From assembly GCA_013335535.1 (NCBI GenBank), contig JAAXVL010000002.1:477123-541122 (forward strand): 64,000 nucleotides of DNA, in the 5' to 3' direction. Position 1 is the first letter of the stretch. Each line of letters opens with the position of its first letter. The stretch is from Azonexaceae bacterium. GTDB lineage: Bacteria; Pseudomonadota; Gammaproteobacteria; Burkholderiales; Rhodocyclaceae. The notes below the pieces were generated by a model that saw only the letters and a list, made by a program, of their open reading frames with translations, ran no database searches and was not told the DNA's origin. Below, in pieces: positions 1 through 11,513 of this stretch. The position numbers and the translations under genes are program-made.

Positions 1-910
1 CGACGGCATTCGGCACGATGGCGCAAGTTTCGGCGCAACCGCGGATTTCGACACCCTTGGCGTTCAGCATGTGGGCAATCGGCGGCAGCAGCATGGCGGC
101 GACAGCGCGGTCGACGAGTAGCGATTCAGCCGTATTGCAGGTGCCGTAGCGCTGTGTCTTGGCGTTCTCGACGATCTTGAGCGCCTTGTTCGGATCGGCT
201 TCCTCTTCCAGGTATACGTGGCAGTTGCCGTCGAGGTGCTGGATCATCGGCACCCGGCATTCGGCCAGCAGGCGCGAAATCAGCCCCTTGCCGCCACGCG
301 GCACGATGACGTCCACGAATTCGCGCATGGTGATCAGCTCACCGACGGCGGCGCGGTCGGTGGTGTCGATCACCTGCACGGCATCGGCCGGCAGCCCGGC
401 GGCTTGCAGCCCCTCATGGACCAGCGCAGCGATGGCGCGGTTCGAGCGGATGGCTTCCGAACCGCCACGCAGGATGGCCGCATTGCCGGATTTCAGGCAC
501 AGGGCGGCAGCGTCGGCCGTGACGTTCGGACGGGCTTCATAAATGATGCCGATGACGCCGAGCGGCACGCGCATCTTGCCGACCTGGATGCCGGACGGCT
601 GGTATTTGAATTCGCCCATTTCACCGATCGGGTCGGGCAGGGTGGCGACCTGCTCGACGCCGGCGGCCATGCTGTCGACCCCTTTTTCGGTCAGGGTCAG
701 GCGGTCGAGCATGGCGGTTTCAAGTCCGGCGGCGCGGGCGGCAGCCAGGTCTTCCTGGTTGGCGGCGACCAGGGCGGCCTTTTCGCGGCGGATGGCCGCG
801 GCGATGGCGAGCAGGGCGGCGTTCTTTTCGGCCGTCGAGGCCGAGGCGACGCGACGCGAGGCAGCACGGGCCTGACGGCCGACGGTCTGCATGTATTCCT
901 TGATGTCCAT
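1..910 (-). CDS. proA: gamma-glutamyl phosphate reductase (ProA), 3' part outside window
   Basis: Second step of proline synthesis: NADPH-dependent reduction of gamma-glutamyl phosphate to glutamate semialdehyde in the cytosol. Translating the minus strand from the ATG at 910 gives 303 open codons, starting [18 protein letters not shown] and running off the window edge, against a usual length near 420. Family hallmarks are the segments [28 protein letters not shown] and [14 protein letters not shown]. The last carries the expected catalytic cysteine at about residue 258. No frameshift is seen. The next gene upstream points away, so this is the first gene of its transcript unless a promoter lies farther back. 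Confidence 0.95.
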   Translation of the reverse strand, partial: MDIKEYMQTVGRQARAASRRVASASTAEKNAALLAIAAAIRREKAALVAANQEDLAAARAAGLETAMLDRLTLTEKGVDSMAAGVEQVATLPDPIGEMGEFKYQPSGIQVGKMRVPLGVIGIIYEARPNVTADAAALCLKSGNAAILRGGSEAIRSNRAIAALVHEGLQAAGLPADAVQVIDTTDRAAVGELITMREFVDVIVPRGGKGLISRLLAECRVPMIQHLDGNCHVYLEEEADPNKALKIVENAKTQRYGTCNTAESLLVDRAVAAMLLPPIAHMLNAKGVEIRGCAETCAIVPNAV

Positions 911-1023
911 GATGTTCTTCGTGCGGGGCAAAGGAACATTATAGCCAGACAAATAAGTGGGAACTTCTAGAACCGGGTAAACTCTTATCCGCAACGACAA
1001 CAGGGCTTTCCGTCGAGGACAAG

Positions 1024-1275
1024 ATGGCTGAAAAATTGATTTTGCCGACCGAGGTTAAGGTCTGCGCTACGTGTAGCTTCTGGGATGGCGAACGCCAGGT
1101 GGACGCTGAAATGAAACTGGTAGTGGTTTCTGACGAGTGTTCAGGCGAATGCCTGGTTCAGGAGAAGGAAAAGCCCGGTCTGCATGACGTGCGTCAGGAG
1201 CATACCTGCCTCTGGGAGGACCTGGAGCCGGATACGCCACCCGAGGACAAGGCCGCCGATAACAAGGCGGCTTAG
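1024..1275 (+). CDS. small Cys-rich conserved hypothetical protein
   Basis: An 83-aa soluble acidic protein that I cannot assign. It has five cysteines: a CxxC at residues 14-17 (VCATCSFW), a CxxxC at 39-43 (ECSGEC) and C62. This suggests a small bound metal such as zinc or iron-sulfur, or a redox role; that is inference. GAGGA at about 1015 gives a plausible ribosome site for the ATG at 1024. The tail is low-complexity and charged ([12 protein letters not shown]). Its stop directly abuts the stop of convergent holA, leaving no room for a separate terminator. It is divergent from proA. Confidence 0.7.
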   Translation: MAEKLILPTEVKVCATCSFWDGERQVDAEMKLVVVSDECSGECLVQEKEKPGLHDVRQEHTCLWEDLEPDTPPEDKAADNKAA

Positions 1276-2283
1276 TTATTTAACAGCGGTGAGGCGTAGG
1301 CCGAGCCGCAGAAATTCTTCCCAGATATTGCCGTGACCGATGCCCTTGGCCAGTCGGTCGATTTTCCCGGCATGTTGCAGCGCCGCTTCGAGTGCTGCGG
1401 TGGACAGGCGTTGCAGCGCCTTTTTTACCGGGTTGGCGCGCGGCCCCCAGACCTTGGCGTCCTTGAGCAGCATGTCCACCGGCTTGCCGGCGTCCATGCC
1501 GGCCCGGATGATGGTCAACGCGCGGATTTCCTCGCTCATCGCCCAGAGCACGAGCGGCGGTGCTTCGCCCTCCTGCATCAGGCCGTCCAGCGTGCGCGTC
1601 AGACGGGCGACGTCGCCTGAGAGCAGCGCTTCGCGCAGGCCATCGATGTCGTAGCGGGCGACGTTGAGCACCGCATCGCGAATCTGCGCCAGACTCAACT
1701 GGCCGGCCGGGTAGAGCAGGCCGAGCTTCTGAATTTCCTGGTGGGCGGCGAGCAGGTTGCCTTCAACGCGTTCGGCGATGAACTTGAGGCTTTCCAGGTC
1801 GGCGCTCTGTTGCTGGCGACGCAGGCGGCCGGCAATCCAGCCTGGCAGCTCGGCAAGCGGTGGTGCCATGAGCTTGATGGCGACGCCGGCATTGACCAGC
1901 GCCGTGAACCAGGCGGCCTTTTCCTCGCGCCAGTCGAGCTCGGGCAGGGTGATGAGGAGCAGGTTGTCCATCGACAGGTTCTGGCACCACTGCTGCAGCG
2001 CTGCGCTGCCTTCCTTGCCGACCTTGCCGGTGGGTACGCGCAGGTCGATCAGCTTTTTATCGCCGAAAAGCGACATGTTGCCGCCGGCGGCCAGCAATGT
2101 TCCCCAGTCGAACTGCGGCAGCACGGTGAGTACTTCGCGTTCGCTGTAGCCCTGCTGGCGGGATTTGGCCCGGATGGCGTCGGCCGCTTCGATGACGAGC
2201 AGCGGATCATCACCGTAAAGGACATAAAGCGGACGCAACTCGCGTTCGAGATGGCCCGCCAGTTGATCGCCCTTGAGCAGCAT
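1276..2283 (-). CDS. holA: DNA polymerase III delta subunit
   Basis: Delta subunit of the clamp loader, which opens the beta sliding clamp and loads it on primed DNA. The 335 aa match the family length. Recognisable parts are the N-terminal RPLYVLYGDDPLLVIEAADA, the central VEGNLLAAHQEIQKLGLLYP and the C-terminal all-alpha collar domain ending NIWEEFLRLGLRLTAVK. The ATG overlaps the lptE stop as TAATG, so translation is probably coupled. The order leuS-lptE-holA is the usual one in beta- and gammaproteobacteria. Confidence 0.95.
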   Translation of the reverse strand: MLLKGDQLAGHLERELRPLYVLYGDDPLLVIEAADAIRAKSRQQGYSEREVLTVLPQFDWGTLLAAGGNMSLFGDKKLIDLRVPTGKVGKEGSAALQQWCQNLSMDNLLLITLPELDWREEKAAWFTALVNAGVAIKLMAPPLAELPGWIAGRLRRQQQSADLESLKFIAERVEGNLLAAHQEIQKLGLLYPAGQLSLAQIRDAVLNVARYDIDGLREALLSGDVARLTRTLDGLMQEGEAPPLVLWAMSEEIRALTIIRAGMDAGKPVDMLLKDAKVWGPRANPVKKALQRLSTAALEAALQHAGKIDRLAKGIGHGNIWEEFLRLGLRLTAVK

Positions 2284-2810
2284 TACTCGCTGTCTTCTTC
2301 CGCGTCAGGATTCTTCGGCTTGATGATGCTGAGCCGGCGCATGATCTGGTTGACCAGATCATTGGTCATGTCGCGCCAGAGCAGGCCTTCTTCGAGATCC
2401 TTGGCCAGGATGTTCGAGTCGTCGTAAGAAATGTCGCGGGTCAGCGCGACCTCGTTGGAGGGCACCAGCACCTGCCCCTTCTGATTGACGACGCGGAAGG
2501 TGTAGGTCAGTTGCAGACGGTATTCGCGCACCCGGCCCTGGGCGTTGACGCTGAGGATGGTCTTCAGTCGGTTGTCGCTCAGTTGCTGGAATATGGCATC
2601 GGCCGTCTTGGCGTCCTCGACGATTTCGGTGCTGCCGCTGGCCTTGATGTAGCGCTGCAGCCAGATATTGACGTCGGCCGTGTCCGGCAAGGCGATATAC
2701 ATCGTCTTGTAGGGCAGGTTGCCGCTGCCGACGCCGCGCAGATGGAAGCCGCAGCCGGCGATGGCTGCGGCGATGATCAGGGCGAGTAGCAGGCGGAGCG
2801 GCAAACGCAT
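2283..2810 (-). CDS. lptE: LPS-assembly lipoprotein LptE
   Basis: Outer-membrane lipoprotein that plugs and assembles the LptD translocon, which inserts lipopolysaccharide in the outer leaflet. The 175-aa protein starts with a lipoprotein signal peptide (MRLPLRLLLALIIAAAIAGC). The lipobox cysteine is C20, followed by the family-typical GFHLRG. Segments such as REYRLQLTYTFRV and the late DMTNDLVNQIMRRL are usual for LptE. It lies 11 bp downstream of leuS and overlaps holA, forming one minus-strand operon. The acidic C-terminus (PDAEEDSE) is variable in the family. Confidence 0.93.
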   Translation of the reverse strand: MRLPLRLLLALIIAAAIAGCGFHLRGVGSGNLPYKTMYIALPDTADVNIWLQRYIKASGSTEIVEDAKTADAIFQQLSDNRLKTILSVNAQGRVREYRLQLTYTFRVVNQKGQVLVPSNEVALTRDISYDDSNILAKDLEEGLLWRDMTNDLVNQIMRRLSIIKPKNPDAEEDSE

Positions 2811-2821
2811 GGCGGCTTTCC

Positions 2822-5554
<2,733 letters not shown>

Positions 5555-5614
5555 TCAAGTGCTATTCGATGCTGATCGCAGCAGGGGCAATGACTTTTCC
5601 TCTGGCGATGAATA

Positions 5615-5700
5615 GTGACCGGGTGAGCCGACGCGGAGCCTGCACGCTCCGCATCAGCAGGTATTGCTTTATTGACGCCCGGTCACGCCGCTTTTTTTTG
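5615..5700 (+). other. nested stem-loop overlapping the 3' end of the 116-aa gene
   Basis: GTGACCGGG (5615-5623) pairs with CCCGGTCAC (5678-5686). An inner GCGGAG/CTCCGC hairpin sits between them, and a run of eight T follows at about 5692-5699 on the plus strand. The right arm covers the stop codon of the minus-strand gene ending at 5683. The T-run lies inside that gene, so a plus-strand terminator for anything entering from 5465-5614 is possible, but no plus-strand gene is seen there. The leuS upstream gap (5465-5682) holds nothing else I recognise. Confidence 0.4.
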
Positions 5701-6033
5701 CGGGTACATGCCTTCCAGTGTGTTCTGCCAGAGCCGATAGGCGTTCTGGGTGGCCAGCAGGGACATCATGGACATGCGGGTCTGGTGACGCCACATCCAC
5801 GACAGTTGCGGGGCAGGCGTAAGGTCGAAGGTCTGCGTACTGCCGACTTCGTCTTCGACGATGGCGAGGAAGCGGTCGATGGCGAAACCCCAATAATCGG
5901 AGCCTTCGGTTTTGCCGGTGAGGTACTCGGCTTCGCTGACGGCGCGGCGCCACAGCTTGAGCGCGAGCTCGTCGCTGATGCCGGCCTTGCGGGCGATCCA
6001 GGGAAGGATCTTCGGTGCATTCATGCTGTTCAT
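5683..6033 (-). CDS. conserved hypothetical protein, 116 aa
   Basis: I do not recognise the family with certainty. The protein is soluble and mainly helical, beginning MNSMNAPKILPWIARKAGI. It carries a tryptophan-rich middle (SDYWGFAIDRFLAIVEDEV, then LSWMWRHQTRMSMM) and ends PQKKAA. No signal peptide or membrane helix is visible. GGAG seven bases before the ATG at 6033 supports this start. It stands alone between leuS and divergent uvrD. Length and aromatic helices could suit a small polymer- or membrane-associating protein, but that is only a guess. Confidence 0.75.
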   Translation of the reverse strand: MNSMNAPKILPWIARKAGISDELALKLWRRAVSEAEYLTGKTEGSDYWGFAIDRFLAIVEDEVGSTQTFDLTPAPQLSWMWRHQTRMSMMSLLATQNAYRLWQNTLEGMYPQKKAA

Positions 6034-6179
6034 GCTGATTCTCCTTTACTACGTGTAGCGGTAGCTACTGCTGTTAAGACTGCCTTGTGGGCTAATAGTT
6101 TTGTGCACTGCAATATATTTGGTTGAAGTATACGTGTGCACTCGCCTTCTGTATGTGAAAAAATGCATGGGTTTGTTGA

Positions 6180-6217
6180 CTTCGTTGTACAAATACAACG
6201 AATTGGTATTACCAATT
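6180..6217. promoter_or_regulatory. two adjacent inverted repeats upstream of uvrD
   Basis: TTCGTTGTA-CAAA-TACAACGAA is followed at once by the perfect dyad AATTGGTATTACCAATT, about 40 bp before the uvrD ATG. The surroundings are AT-rich and contain promoter-like stretches. Neither dyad resembles the CTGT-N8-ACAG LexA box expected for an SOS-controlled uvrD, so an unknown operator or a leader hairpin is more likely. Confidence 0.45.
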
Positions 6218-6252
6218 AACCGGGCCTTTTGTCCGGATTTCCTAGAGACTTC

Positions 6253-8394
6253 ATGTCCGACCTCCTTGCAAATCTGAATTCCCCGCAACTTCAAGCGGTT
6301 ACCTTGCCTCCGGTTCACGCGCTCATTCTTGCGGGGGCGGGGAGTGGTAAGACCCGTGTGCTGACCACGCGTATTGCGTGGCTCATGTCGACCGGCCAGG
6401 TCGGTCCGCACGGCGTGCTGGCCGTGACCTTTACCAACAAGGCGGCCAAGGAGATGACGGCACGGCTGTCTTCGCTGGTGCCGATCAACACCCGCGGCAT
6501 GTGGATCGGCACTTTTCACGGCTTGTGCAACCGCCTGTTGCGGGCGCATTACCGTGAGGCCGGGCTGCCGCAGACCTTTCAGATCCTTGATTCGGCCGAC
6601 CAGTTGGCGATGGTCAAGCGTCTGCTCAAGAACCTCAATGTCGATGATGAAAAATATCCGCCGCGCGAGCTGTGCCATTTCATCAATGCCCATAAAGAGC
6701 AGGGCGTGCGGGCCGCGCAGGCCGAGGTTTACGACAATTACACGCAAAAACGCGTCGAGCTGTACGCCGAATATGAGAACCAGTGCAACCGCGAAGGGGT
6801 AGTCGATTTTGCCGAACTGCTTCTGCGTTGCTACGAATTGCTGCAGCGCAACGAACCTTTGCGCAAACACTACCAGGAGCGCTTCCGCTACATTCTGGTC
6901 GATGAGGTGCAGGACACCAACAAGCTGCAGTACGCCTGGCTGAAACTGCTGGCCGGTGGGGGGGCCGTGGTTTTTGCCGTGGGCGACGATGACCAGTCGA
7001 TTTACCGCTTCCGGGGCGCCGAAGTCGGCAACATGCGCGATTTCGAGCGTGAATACGCTGGCGACAATGTGATTCGCCTCGAACAGAATTATCGTTCGCA
7101 CGGCAACATCCTGGCAGCGGCCAATGCCATCATCAAGAACAACCGCGAGCGCCTTGGCAAGAATTTGTGGACCGACGCTGGTGATGGCGAGCCGATCCGC
7201 GCTTTCGAGGCTTATTCCGATCTCGAGGAGGCACGCTTCGTCGTCGAGGAAATCCGCGAACTGGTCCGCGACGGCATTTCGCCGACGCAGATTGCCCTGC
7301 TTTACCGCTCCAACGCCCAGTCGCGCGTGCTCGAAAACGAGCTTTTCACGAAAAACGTGCCGTACAAGGTTTATGGTGGACTGCGCTTCTTCGAGCGGCA
7401 GGAAATCAAGCACGCGCTGGCTTACTTGCGCCTGCTCGGCAATCCGGACGACGACACGGCTTTCCTGCGCGTCGTCAATTTCCCGACGCGCGGCATCGGC
7501 GCCCGTTCGCTCGAAAACCTGCAGGCGACGGCGCATCAGACCAATTCCAGCCTGTACAACGCGGCCGCCTCGCTGACTGGCAAGTCCGGGCAGACAGTCG
7601 GCGCTTTCATCCGGCTCATCGAGCAACTGCGCGTCGAAACGAATGGCCTGCCGCTGCCGGAAATGGTCGAGCACGTCATCGAGAAATCCGGCCTCGCCCA
7701 GCATTACCGGACCGACAAGGAAGGCCAGGACCGGCTGGAGAATCTGGATGAACTGATCAACGCCGCCGCCACTTTCATCGATGACGAAGGTGCCATCGGC
7801 GAAGGCGGTGCGCTGGTTTCCTTCCTGACCCTGGCTTCGCTCGAAGCTGGCGAACATCAGGCTGGCGAAGGCCAGGAGGCTGTCCAGCTCATGTCGGTGC
7901 ATGCCGCCAAGGGGCTGGAATTCGACGTGGTTTTCGTCACCGGTCTGGAGCAGGGGTTGTTTCCGCACGAGAACTCGGTCAATGAGGGCAAGGACGGCAT
8001 GGAGGAGGAGCGCCGGCTCATGTACGTCGCCGTCACCCGCGCCCGCCAGCGGCTCTACGTCTCCTGCGCGCAGACCCGCATGCTGCACGGCCAGACACGC
8101 TACTGCGTGCCGTCGTGCTTCCTCGACGAGATTCCCGAAAATCTGCTGCTCAAGCTCAACAAGAAGGCCGAGCCGGCGGCGTTTCCGGCCTTCGGCTCGT
8201 TTGGCGGCGGTTATGCCGAGCCGGTGCCGAGCGGTGGGTTGCGTGTCGGGCAGACGGTCGAGCACGCCAAGTTCGGCATCGGTGTCATCGTGTCGACCGA
8301 AGGACGTGGCGCCGATGCGCGCGTGCAGATCAATTTCGGCCGCAGCGGCATGAAGTGGCTGGCGCTGGAATACGCCAAGCTGACGCCGGTTTGA
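6253..8394 (+). CDS. uvrD: DNA helicase II (UvrD/Rep superfamily 1A)
   Basis: ATP-driven 3'-5' DNA helicase for nucleotide-excision and mismatch repair. With the start at 6253 (MSDLLANLNSPQLQAV) it has 713 aa. The Walker A motif AGAGSGKT is at residues 27-34, motif Ia is TFTNKAAKEM, motif II is LVDEVQDTN, motif III is VGDDDQSIYRFRGA, motif V is MSVHAAKGLEFDVVFV and motif VI is EERRLMYVAVTRA. The C-terminal tail (VGQTVEHAKFGIGVIV) is the Tudor-like RNA-polymerase-binding domain of UvrD/PcrA. An upstream in-frame codon at 6229 would add eight residues with no homologous look. A dispersed-repeat copy lies 15 bp past the stop. Confidence 0.95.
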   Translation: MSDLLANLNSPQLQAVTLPPVHALILAGAGSGKTRVLTTRIAWLMSTGQVGPHGVLAVTFTNKAAKEMTARLSSLVPINTRGMWIGTFHGLCNRLLRAHYREAGLPQTFQILDSADQLAMVKRLLKNLNVDDEKYPPRELCHFINAHKEQGVRAAQAEVYDNYTQKRVELYAEYENQCNREGVVDFAELLLRCYELLQRNEPLRKHYQERFRYILVDEVQDTNKLQYAWLKLLAGGGAVVFAVGDDDQSIYRFRGAEVGNMRDFEREYAGDNVIRLEQNYRSHGNILAAANAIIKNNRERLGKNLWTDAGDGEPIRAFEAYSDLEEARFVVEEIRELVRDGISPTQIALLYRSNAQSRVLENELFTKNVPYKVYGGLRFFERQEIKHALAYLRLLGNPDDDTAFLRVVNFPTRGIGARSLENLQATAHQTNSSLYNAAASLTGKSGQTVGAFIRLIEQLRVETNGLPLPEMVEHVIEKSGLAQHYRTDKEGQDRLENLDELINAAATFIDDEGAIGEGGALVSFLTLASLEAGEHQAGEGQEAVQLMSVHAAKGLEFDVVFVTGLEQGLFPHENSVNEGKDGMEEERRLMYVAVTRARQRLYVSCAQTRMLHGQTRYCVPSCFLDEIPENLLLKLNKKAEPAAFPAFGSFGGGYAEPVPSGGLRVGQTVEHAKFGIGVIVSTEGRGADARVQINFGRSGMKWLALEYAKLTPV

Positions 8395-8409
8395 GGGTTT
8401 TGGGCCGAA

Positions 8410-8450
8410 TTCCACGGTCAACCGGAAAAAAAACGGCCAAAATTGAAATC
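8410..8450 (+). repeat. dispersed REP-like repeat, copy 1
   Basis: The copy starts TTCCACGGTCAACCGGAA, followed by an A-rich stretch with CGGCCAAAA and GAAATC. It lies downstream of uvrD in the same sense as the gene. The first 18 nt can pair as UUCC/GGAA, a two-base bulge, then GG/CC with loop UCAA. Confidence 0.85.
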
Positions 8451-8528
8451 GCCGGACGGTAGATTGCCGGCCGGCACGGTGATAACCTCGTTGTCTCGCA
8501 CAAAATAGCAGCCAACGAGGAGACATTC

Positions 8529-9503
8529 ATGCCCCACGCCATTCGCCTGCATCAAAACGGCGGTCCGGAAGTGCTGTCCTGGGAGACGGTCGATGTGCCG
8601 GCTCCGGCACCCGGCGAGGCGACGATTCGCCACCACGCCGTCGGCCTCAATTACATCGATACCTACCACCGCACGGGGCTTTACCCGCTGGCGCTACCGT
8701 CGGGCATCGGCATGGAAGGGGCTGGCGTCGTCGAAGCGCTCGGCGAGGGCGTCGGCGATCTCAAGGTCGGTGACCGCGTGGCCTATGCCGGCGGCCCGCT
8801 CGGCGCCTATGCGGAGGTGCGCAACATTCCAGCGCATCGCCTGCTCAAGTTGCCCGATTCGCTCTCCTTCGACACCGGCGCGGCCATGATGCTGCAAGGC
8901 CTGACCGCCGCCTACCTGCTGCGCAAGACCTATCGCGTGCAGCCGGGCGATGCCGTGCTGATCCAGGCGGCGGCGGGCGGCGTCGGGCTGATTGCCTGCC
9001 AGTGGGCGCGGGCGCTCGGCGCTACGGTCATCGGCACCGTCGGTTCGCCGGCCAAGGCCGAGCTGGCCAAGGCGCACGGCTGCCACCACGTCATCAACTA
9101 CAGCACCGAGAATTTCGCCCAGCGCGTGCGCGAAATCACCAACGGCGAGGGCGTTGCCGTGGTCTATGACGGCGTTGGCAAGGACACCTTTGCCGGCTCG
9201 CTCGACAGCCTGCGCCCGATGGGCATGATGGTTTCCTTCGGCAACGCCTCCGGCCCGGTGGCGCCGCTCGATCTCATCCAGCTGTCGCTGAAAGGCTCGC
9301 TGTTCATCACGCGGCCGACCTTGATGCATTACACGGCCAAACGCGAGGATCTCGTCGCGCTGGGAAGCGAATTGTTCGACATCGTTGTCTCCGGCCAGGT
9401 GAAGATCGAGGTCAATCAGCGCTACGCCCTCAAGGACGCCGCGCAGGCGCATCGCGACCTTGAAGCGCGCAAGACTACGGGCTCCACCATCCTCATCCCA
9501 TGA
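8529..9503 (+). CDS. qor: NADPH:quinone oxidoreductase, zeta-crystallin type
   Basis: Medium-chain dehydrogenase/reductase of the zinc-free Qor group, which reduces quinones with NADPH in the cytosol. The 324 aa begin MPHAIRLHQNGGPEVLSWE. The family signature NYIDTYHRTGLYPLALPS (residues ~42-59) is present, as is the cofactor-binding AAAGGVGLIACQWARALGA. There are no structural-zinc cysteines. A good ribosome site (GAGGAG) precedes the ATG. The stop overlaps the next start as ATGA, coupling it to the TAXI receptor gene. Confidence 0.9.
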   Translation: MPHAIRLHQNGGPEVLSWETVDVPAPAPGEATIRHHAVGLNYIDTYHRTGLYPLALPSGIGMEGAGVVEALGEGVGDLKVGDRVAYAGGPLGAYAEVRNIPAHRLLKLPDSLSFDTGAAMMLQGLTAAYLLRKTYRVQPGDAVLIQAAAGGVGLIACQWARALGATVIGTVGSPAKAELAKAHGCHHVINYSTENFAQRVREITNGEGVAVVYDGVGKDTFAGSLDSLRPMGMMVSFGNASGPVAPLDLIQLSLKGSLFITRPTLMHYTAKREDLVALGSELFDIVVSGQVKIEVNQRYALKDAAQAHRDLEARKTTGSTILIP

Positions 9504-10837
9504 TGGCCAAGATCAAAGCCGGGCTGCTTTCGCTGCGCGACCTGTTCGCCACCGCCTGGTGGATCGTCCTGCTCGCCGGCATCGGCTTCGCTGTGGCCTA
9601 CCAGTTCGTCGAACCGGCGCCGCCCAAGAAGATCGTCATCAGCACAGGCAGCGAAAGCGGCGCCTACTACCAGTTCGCCCAGCGCTACGCGACGATTCTG
9701 GCCCGTGACGGCATCACGCTCGAGGTGCGTTCGTCAGCCGGTTCGTTGGAAAACATCGAACGCTTGAAGCAGGGCGAGGTCCAGGTTGGCTTCGTCCAGG
9801 GCGGCGTCGTGCCGCCCAAGGAAGACCCGGATGCCGAGGACGATTCCGGCCTGCTCTCGCTGGGCAGCCTGTTCTACGAGCCGGTCTGGGTTTTTTATCG
9901 CGGTGATACGGGCAACGGTAAGGAACTGACGCGGCTGACCGAACTCAAGGGCAAGCGCATCGCCATCGGCCAGGAAGGCTCGGGGGTCCGCCAGCTGGCG
10001 CAGCAACTGCTGTCCGCCAACGATATTTCGGCCGGCGACCATCTTGTCCCGCTGGCCGGCCTCAAGGCGGCCGAGGAGTTGCAGCAGGGCCGTATCGACG
10101 CTGCCTTCATCATCGCCGCCGAAACGGCGCCGGTGGTCCAGGTACTCGTCCGCTCGCCGGGCATCAAGCTCATGAGCTTCGCCCAGGACCGTGCCTACCA
10201 GCGGCGCTTTCCTTTTCTGACCAAGCTGACTTTTCCGCGTGGCGTCGCCGATCTGGTCCGCGATTTCCCGCCGGACGACATCAAGGTGCTCGCCCCGACG
10301 GCCAACCTGATCATTCGCGACGACCTCCATCCGGCCCTGCAGACCTTGCTCCTGCGGACGGCCAGCGAGGTGCATGGCAAGTCCGGCTTCTTCCAGGATG
10401 CCGGCGAGTTTCCGTCCTACAAGGACCAGATGCTGCCGCTGTCGCCCGACGCCGCGCGCTATTTCAAGTCCGGGCCGCCGTTCCTGCAGCGCTACCTGCC
10501 GTTCTGGCTGGCCGTACTGGTCGACCGGCTCATCGTCATGCTGGTCCCCATTTTCGCCCTGCTCATCCCGCTGCTCAAGGTGGCGCCGGCGATCTACAAC
10601 TGGCGCGTGCGCTCCAAGGTTTTCCGCGTGTATGGCGAACTCAAGTTCCTTGAGGACGACCTGCGGGATCATTTCGACCCGGCCAAGCTGGCCGAATACC
10701 GTAGCCGGCTCGATGCGCTCGACGATGAAGCCAGCGCCCTGCACATTCCGCTCGGCTTCACGGATCTGGCCTACACGTTGCGCGAACACGTCAATCTGGT
10801 GCGCCACATCCTTGATAAAAAGGAAGTTTCGGCATGA
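9500..10837 (+). CDS. TAXI-family TRAP solute receptor, membrane-anchored
   Basis: A 445-aa TAXI-type periplasmic binding protein (TRAP-associated extracytoplasmic immunogenic family) with an unusual anchor. An N-terminal helix (about residues 16-34) is followed by the receptor domain, with STGSESGAYYQFAQRY, EVRSSAGSLENIERLK, KRIAIGQEGSGVRQLAQQLL and an AAFIIAAETAPVV-type lobe. A second helix at about 337-360 (FWLAVLVDRLIVMLVPIFAL) leads to a C-terminal cytosolic domain of about 85 aa. No fused permease gene is adjacent, so it may act as a ligand sensor or share another permease. It is translationally coupled to qor and the ParA-like gene. The ligand is unknown. Confidence 0.85.
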   Translation: MMAKIKAGLLSLRDLFATAWWIVLLAGIGFAVAYQFVEPAPPKKIVISTGSESGAYYQFAQRYATILARDGITLEVRSSAGSLENIERLKQGEVQVGFVQGGVVPPKEDPDAEDDSGLLSLGSLFYEPVWVFYRGDTGNGKELTRLTELKGKRIAIGQEGSGVRQLAQQLLSANDISAGDHLVPLAGLKAAEELQQGRIDAAFIIAAETAPVVQVLVRSPGIKLMSFAQDRAYQRRFPFLTKLTFPRGVADLVRDFPPDDIKVLAPTANLIIRDDLHPALQTLLLRTASEVHGKSGFFQDAGEFPSYKDQMLPLSPDAARYFKSGPPFLQRYLPFWLAVLVDRLIVMLVPIFALLIPLLKVAPAIYNWRVRSKVFRVYGELKFLEDDLRDHFDPAKLAEYRSRLDALDDEASALHIPLGFTDLAYTLREHVNLVRHILDKKEVSA

Positions 10838-11460
10838 AAGCGTTTCTCGTCGCCAATCCCAAGGGCGGTTCCGGCAAAAGTACGCTGGCCACCAACCTGG
10901 CCGGCTATTTCGCCAGCCGGGGGGCTGAGGTGATGCTCGGCGACATCGATCGCCAGCAGTCGTCGCGCGAGTGGCTGGCCATCCGCCCCTTCGCGCTACC
11001 GACCATCGATACCTGGCATGTCGGCGAGGACAAGATTTCGCGGCCGCCCAAGGGCACCTCGCACGTTGTGCTCGACACCCCGGCCGGCCTGCACGGCAAG
11101 ATGCTCGAACGCGTGCTCAAGCTGTCGACGAGGGTCATCGTGCCGGTCCAGCCATCTATGTTCGACATGCTGGCAACGCGTCATTTCCTGACCGAACTGC
11201 TCTCCGAAAAGGCCGTGCGCAAGGGCAAGGCCGACGTCGCCGTGATCGGCATGCGGGTCGATGCGCGGACGCGCGCGGCCGGCGAACTCGAGCGCTTCTT
11301 CGCTACCTTCGATCTGCCTGTGCTGGCCTACCTGCGCGACACGCAAACCTACGTGCAGGCCACGGCGGCCGGCATGACCATTTTCGACCTGCCGCCGTCG
11401 CGTGCCGAGCGCGACATCGAGCAATGGCAGACGATCATCGACTGGGTCGATGCCAACTGA
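10834..11460 (+). CDS. ParA/MinD-family P-loop ATPase
   Basis: A 208-aa deviant Walker-A ATPase. The motif NPKGGSGKSTLATNLA at residues 8-23 has the signature lysine, and HVVLDTPAGLHG forms the switch II region. Such proteins position chromosomes, plasmids or protein clusters by ATP-dependent dimerisation. No ParB gene or centromere-like iterons are seen, so an orphan role is likely. The ATG overlaps the TAXI receptor stop (ATGA), and the receptor's cytosolic tail makes a functional link plausible. The gene converges on the hybrid kinase. Confidence 0.88.
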   Translation: MKAFLVANPKGGSGKSTLATNLAGYFASRGAEVMLGDIDRQQSSREWLAIRPFALPTIDTWHVGEDKISRPPKGTSHVVLDTPAGLHGKMLERVLKLSTRVIVPVQPSMFDMLATRHFLTELLSEKAVRKGKADVAVIGMRVDARTRAAGELERFFATFDLPVLAYLRDTQTYVQATAAGMTIFDLPPSRAERDIEQWQTIIDWVDAN

Positions 11461-11474
11461 CCTGTCCGGCGCAC

Positions 11475-11513
11475 TTCCACGGTCAACCGGAAAAAATAGC
11501 CAAAAACGAAATC
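11475..11513 (+). repeat. dispersed REP-like repeat, copy 2
   Basis: TTCCACGGTCAACCGGAA plus an A-rich tail and GAAATC, 14 bp after the ParA-like gene. Its far end supplies the TGA stop of the convergent kinase (11512-11514), read on the other strand. Confidence 0.85.

Noticed and set aside
6049..8526. An 825-codon minus-strand frame opposite uvrD
   Set aside because: Antisense to an unmistakable helicase with all seven motifs; composition is that of a mirror frame, and no ribosome site is seen.
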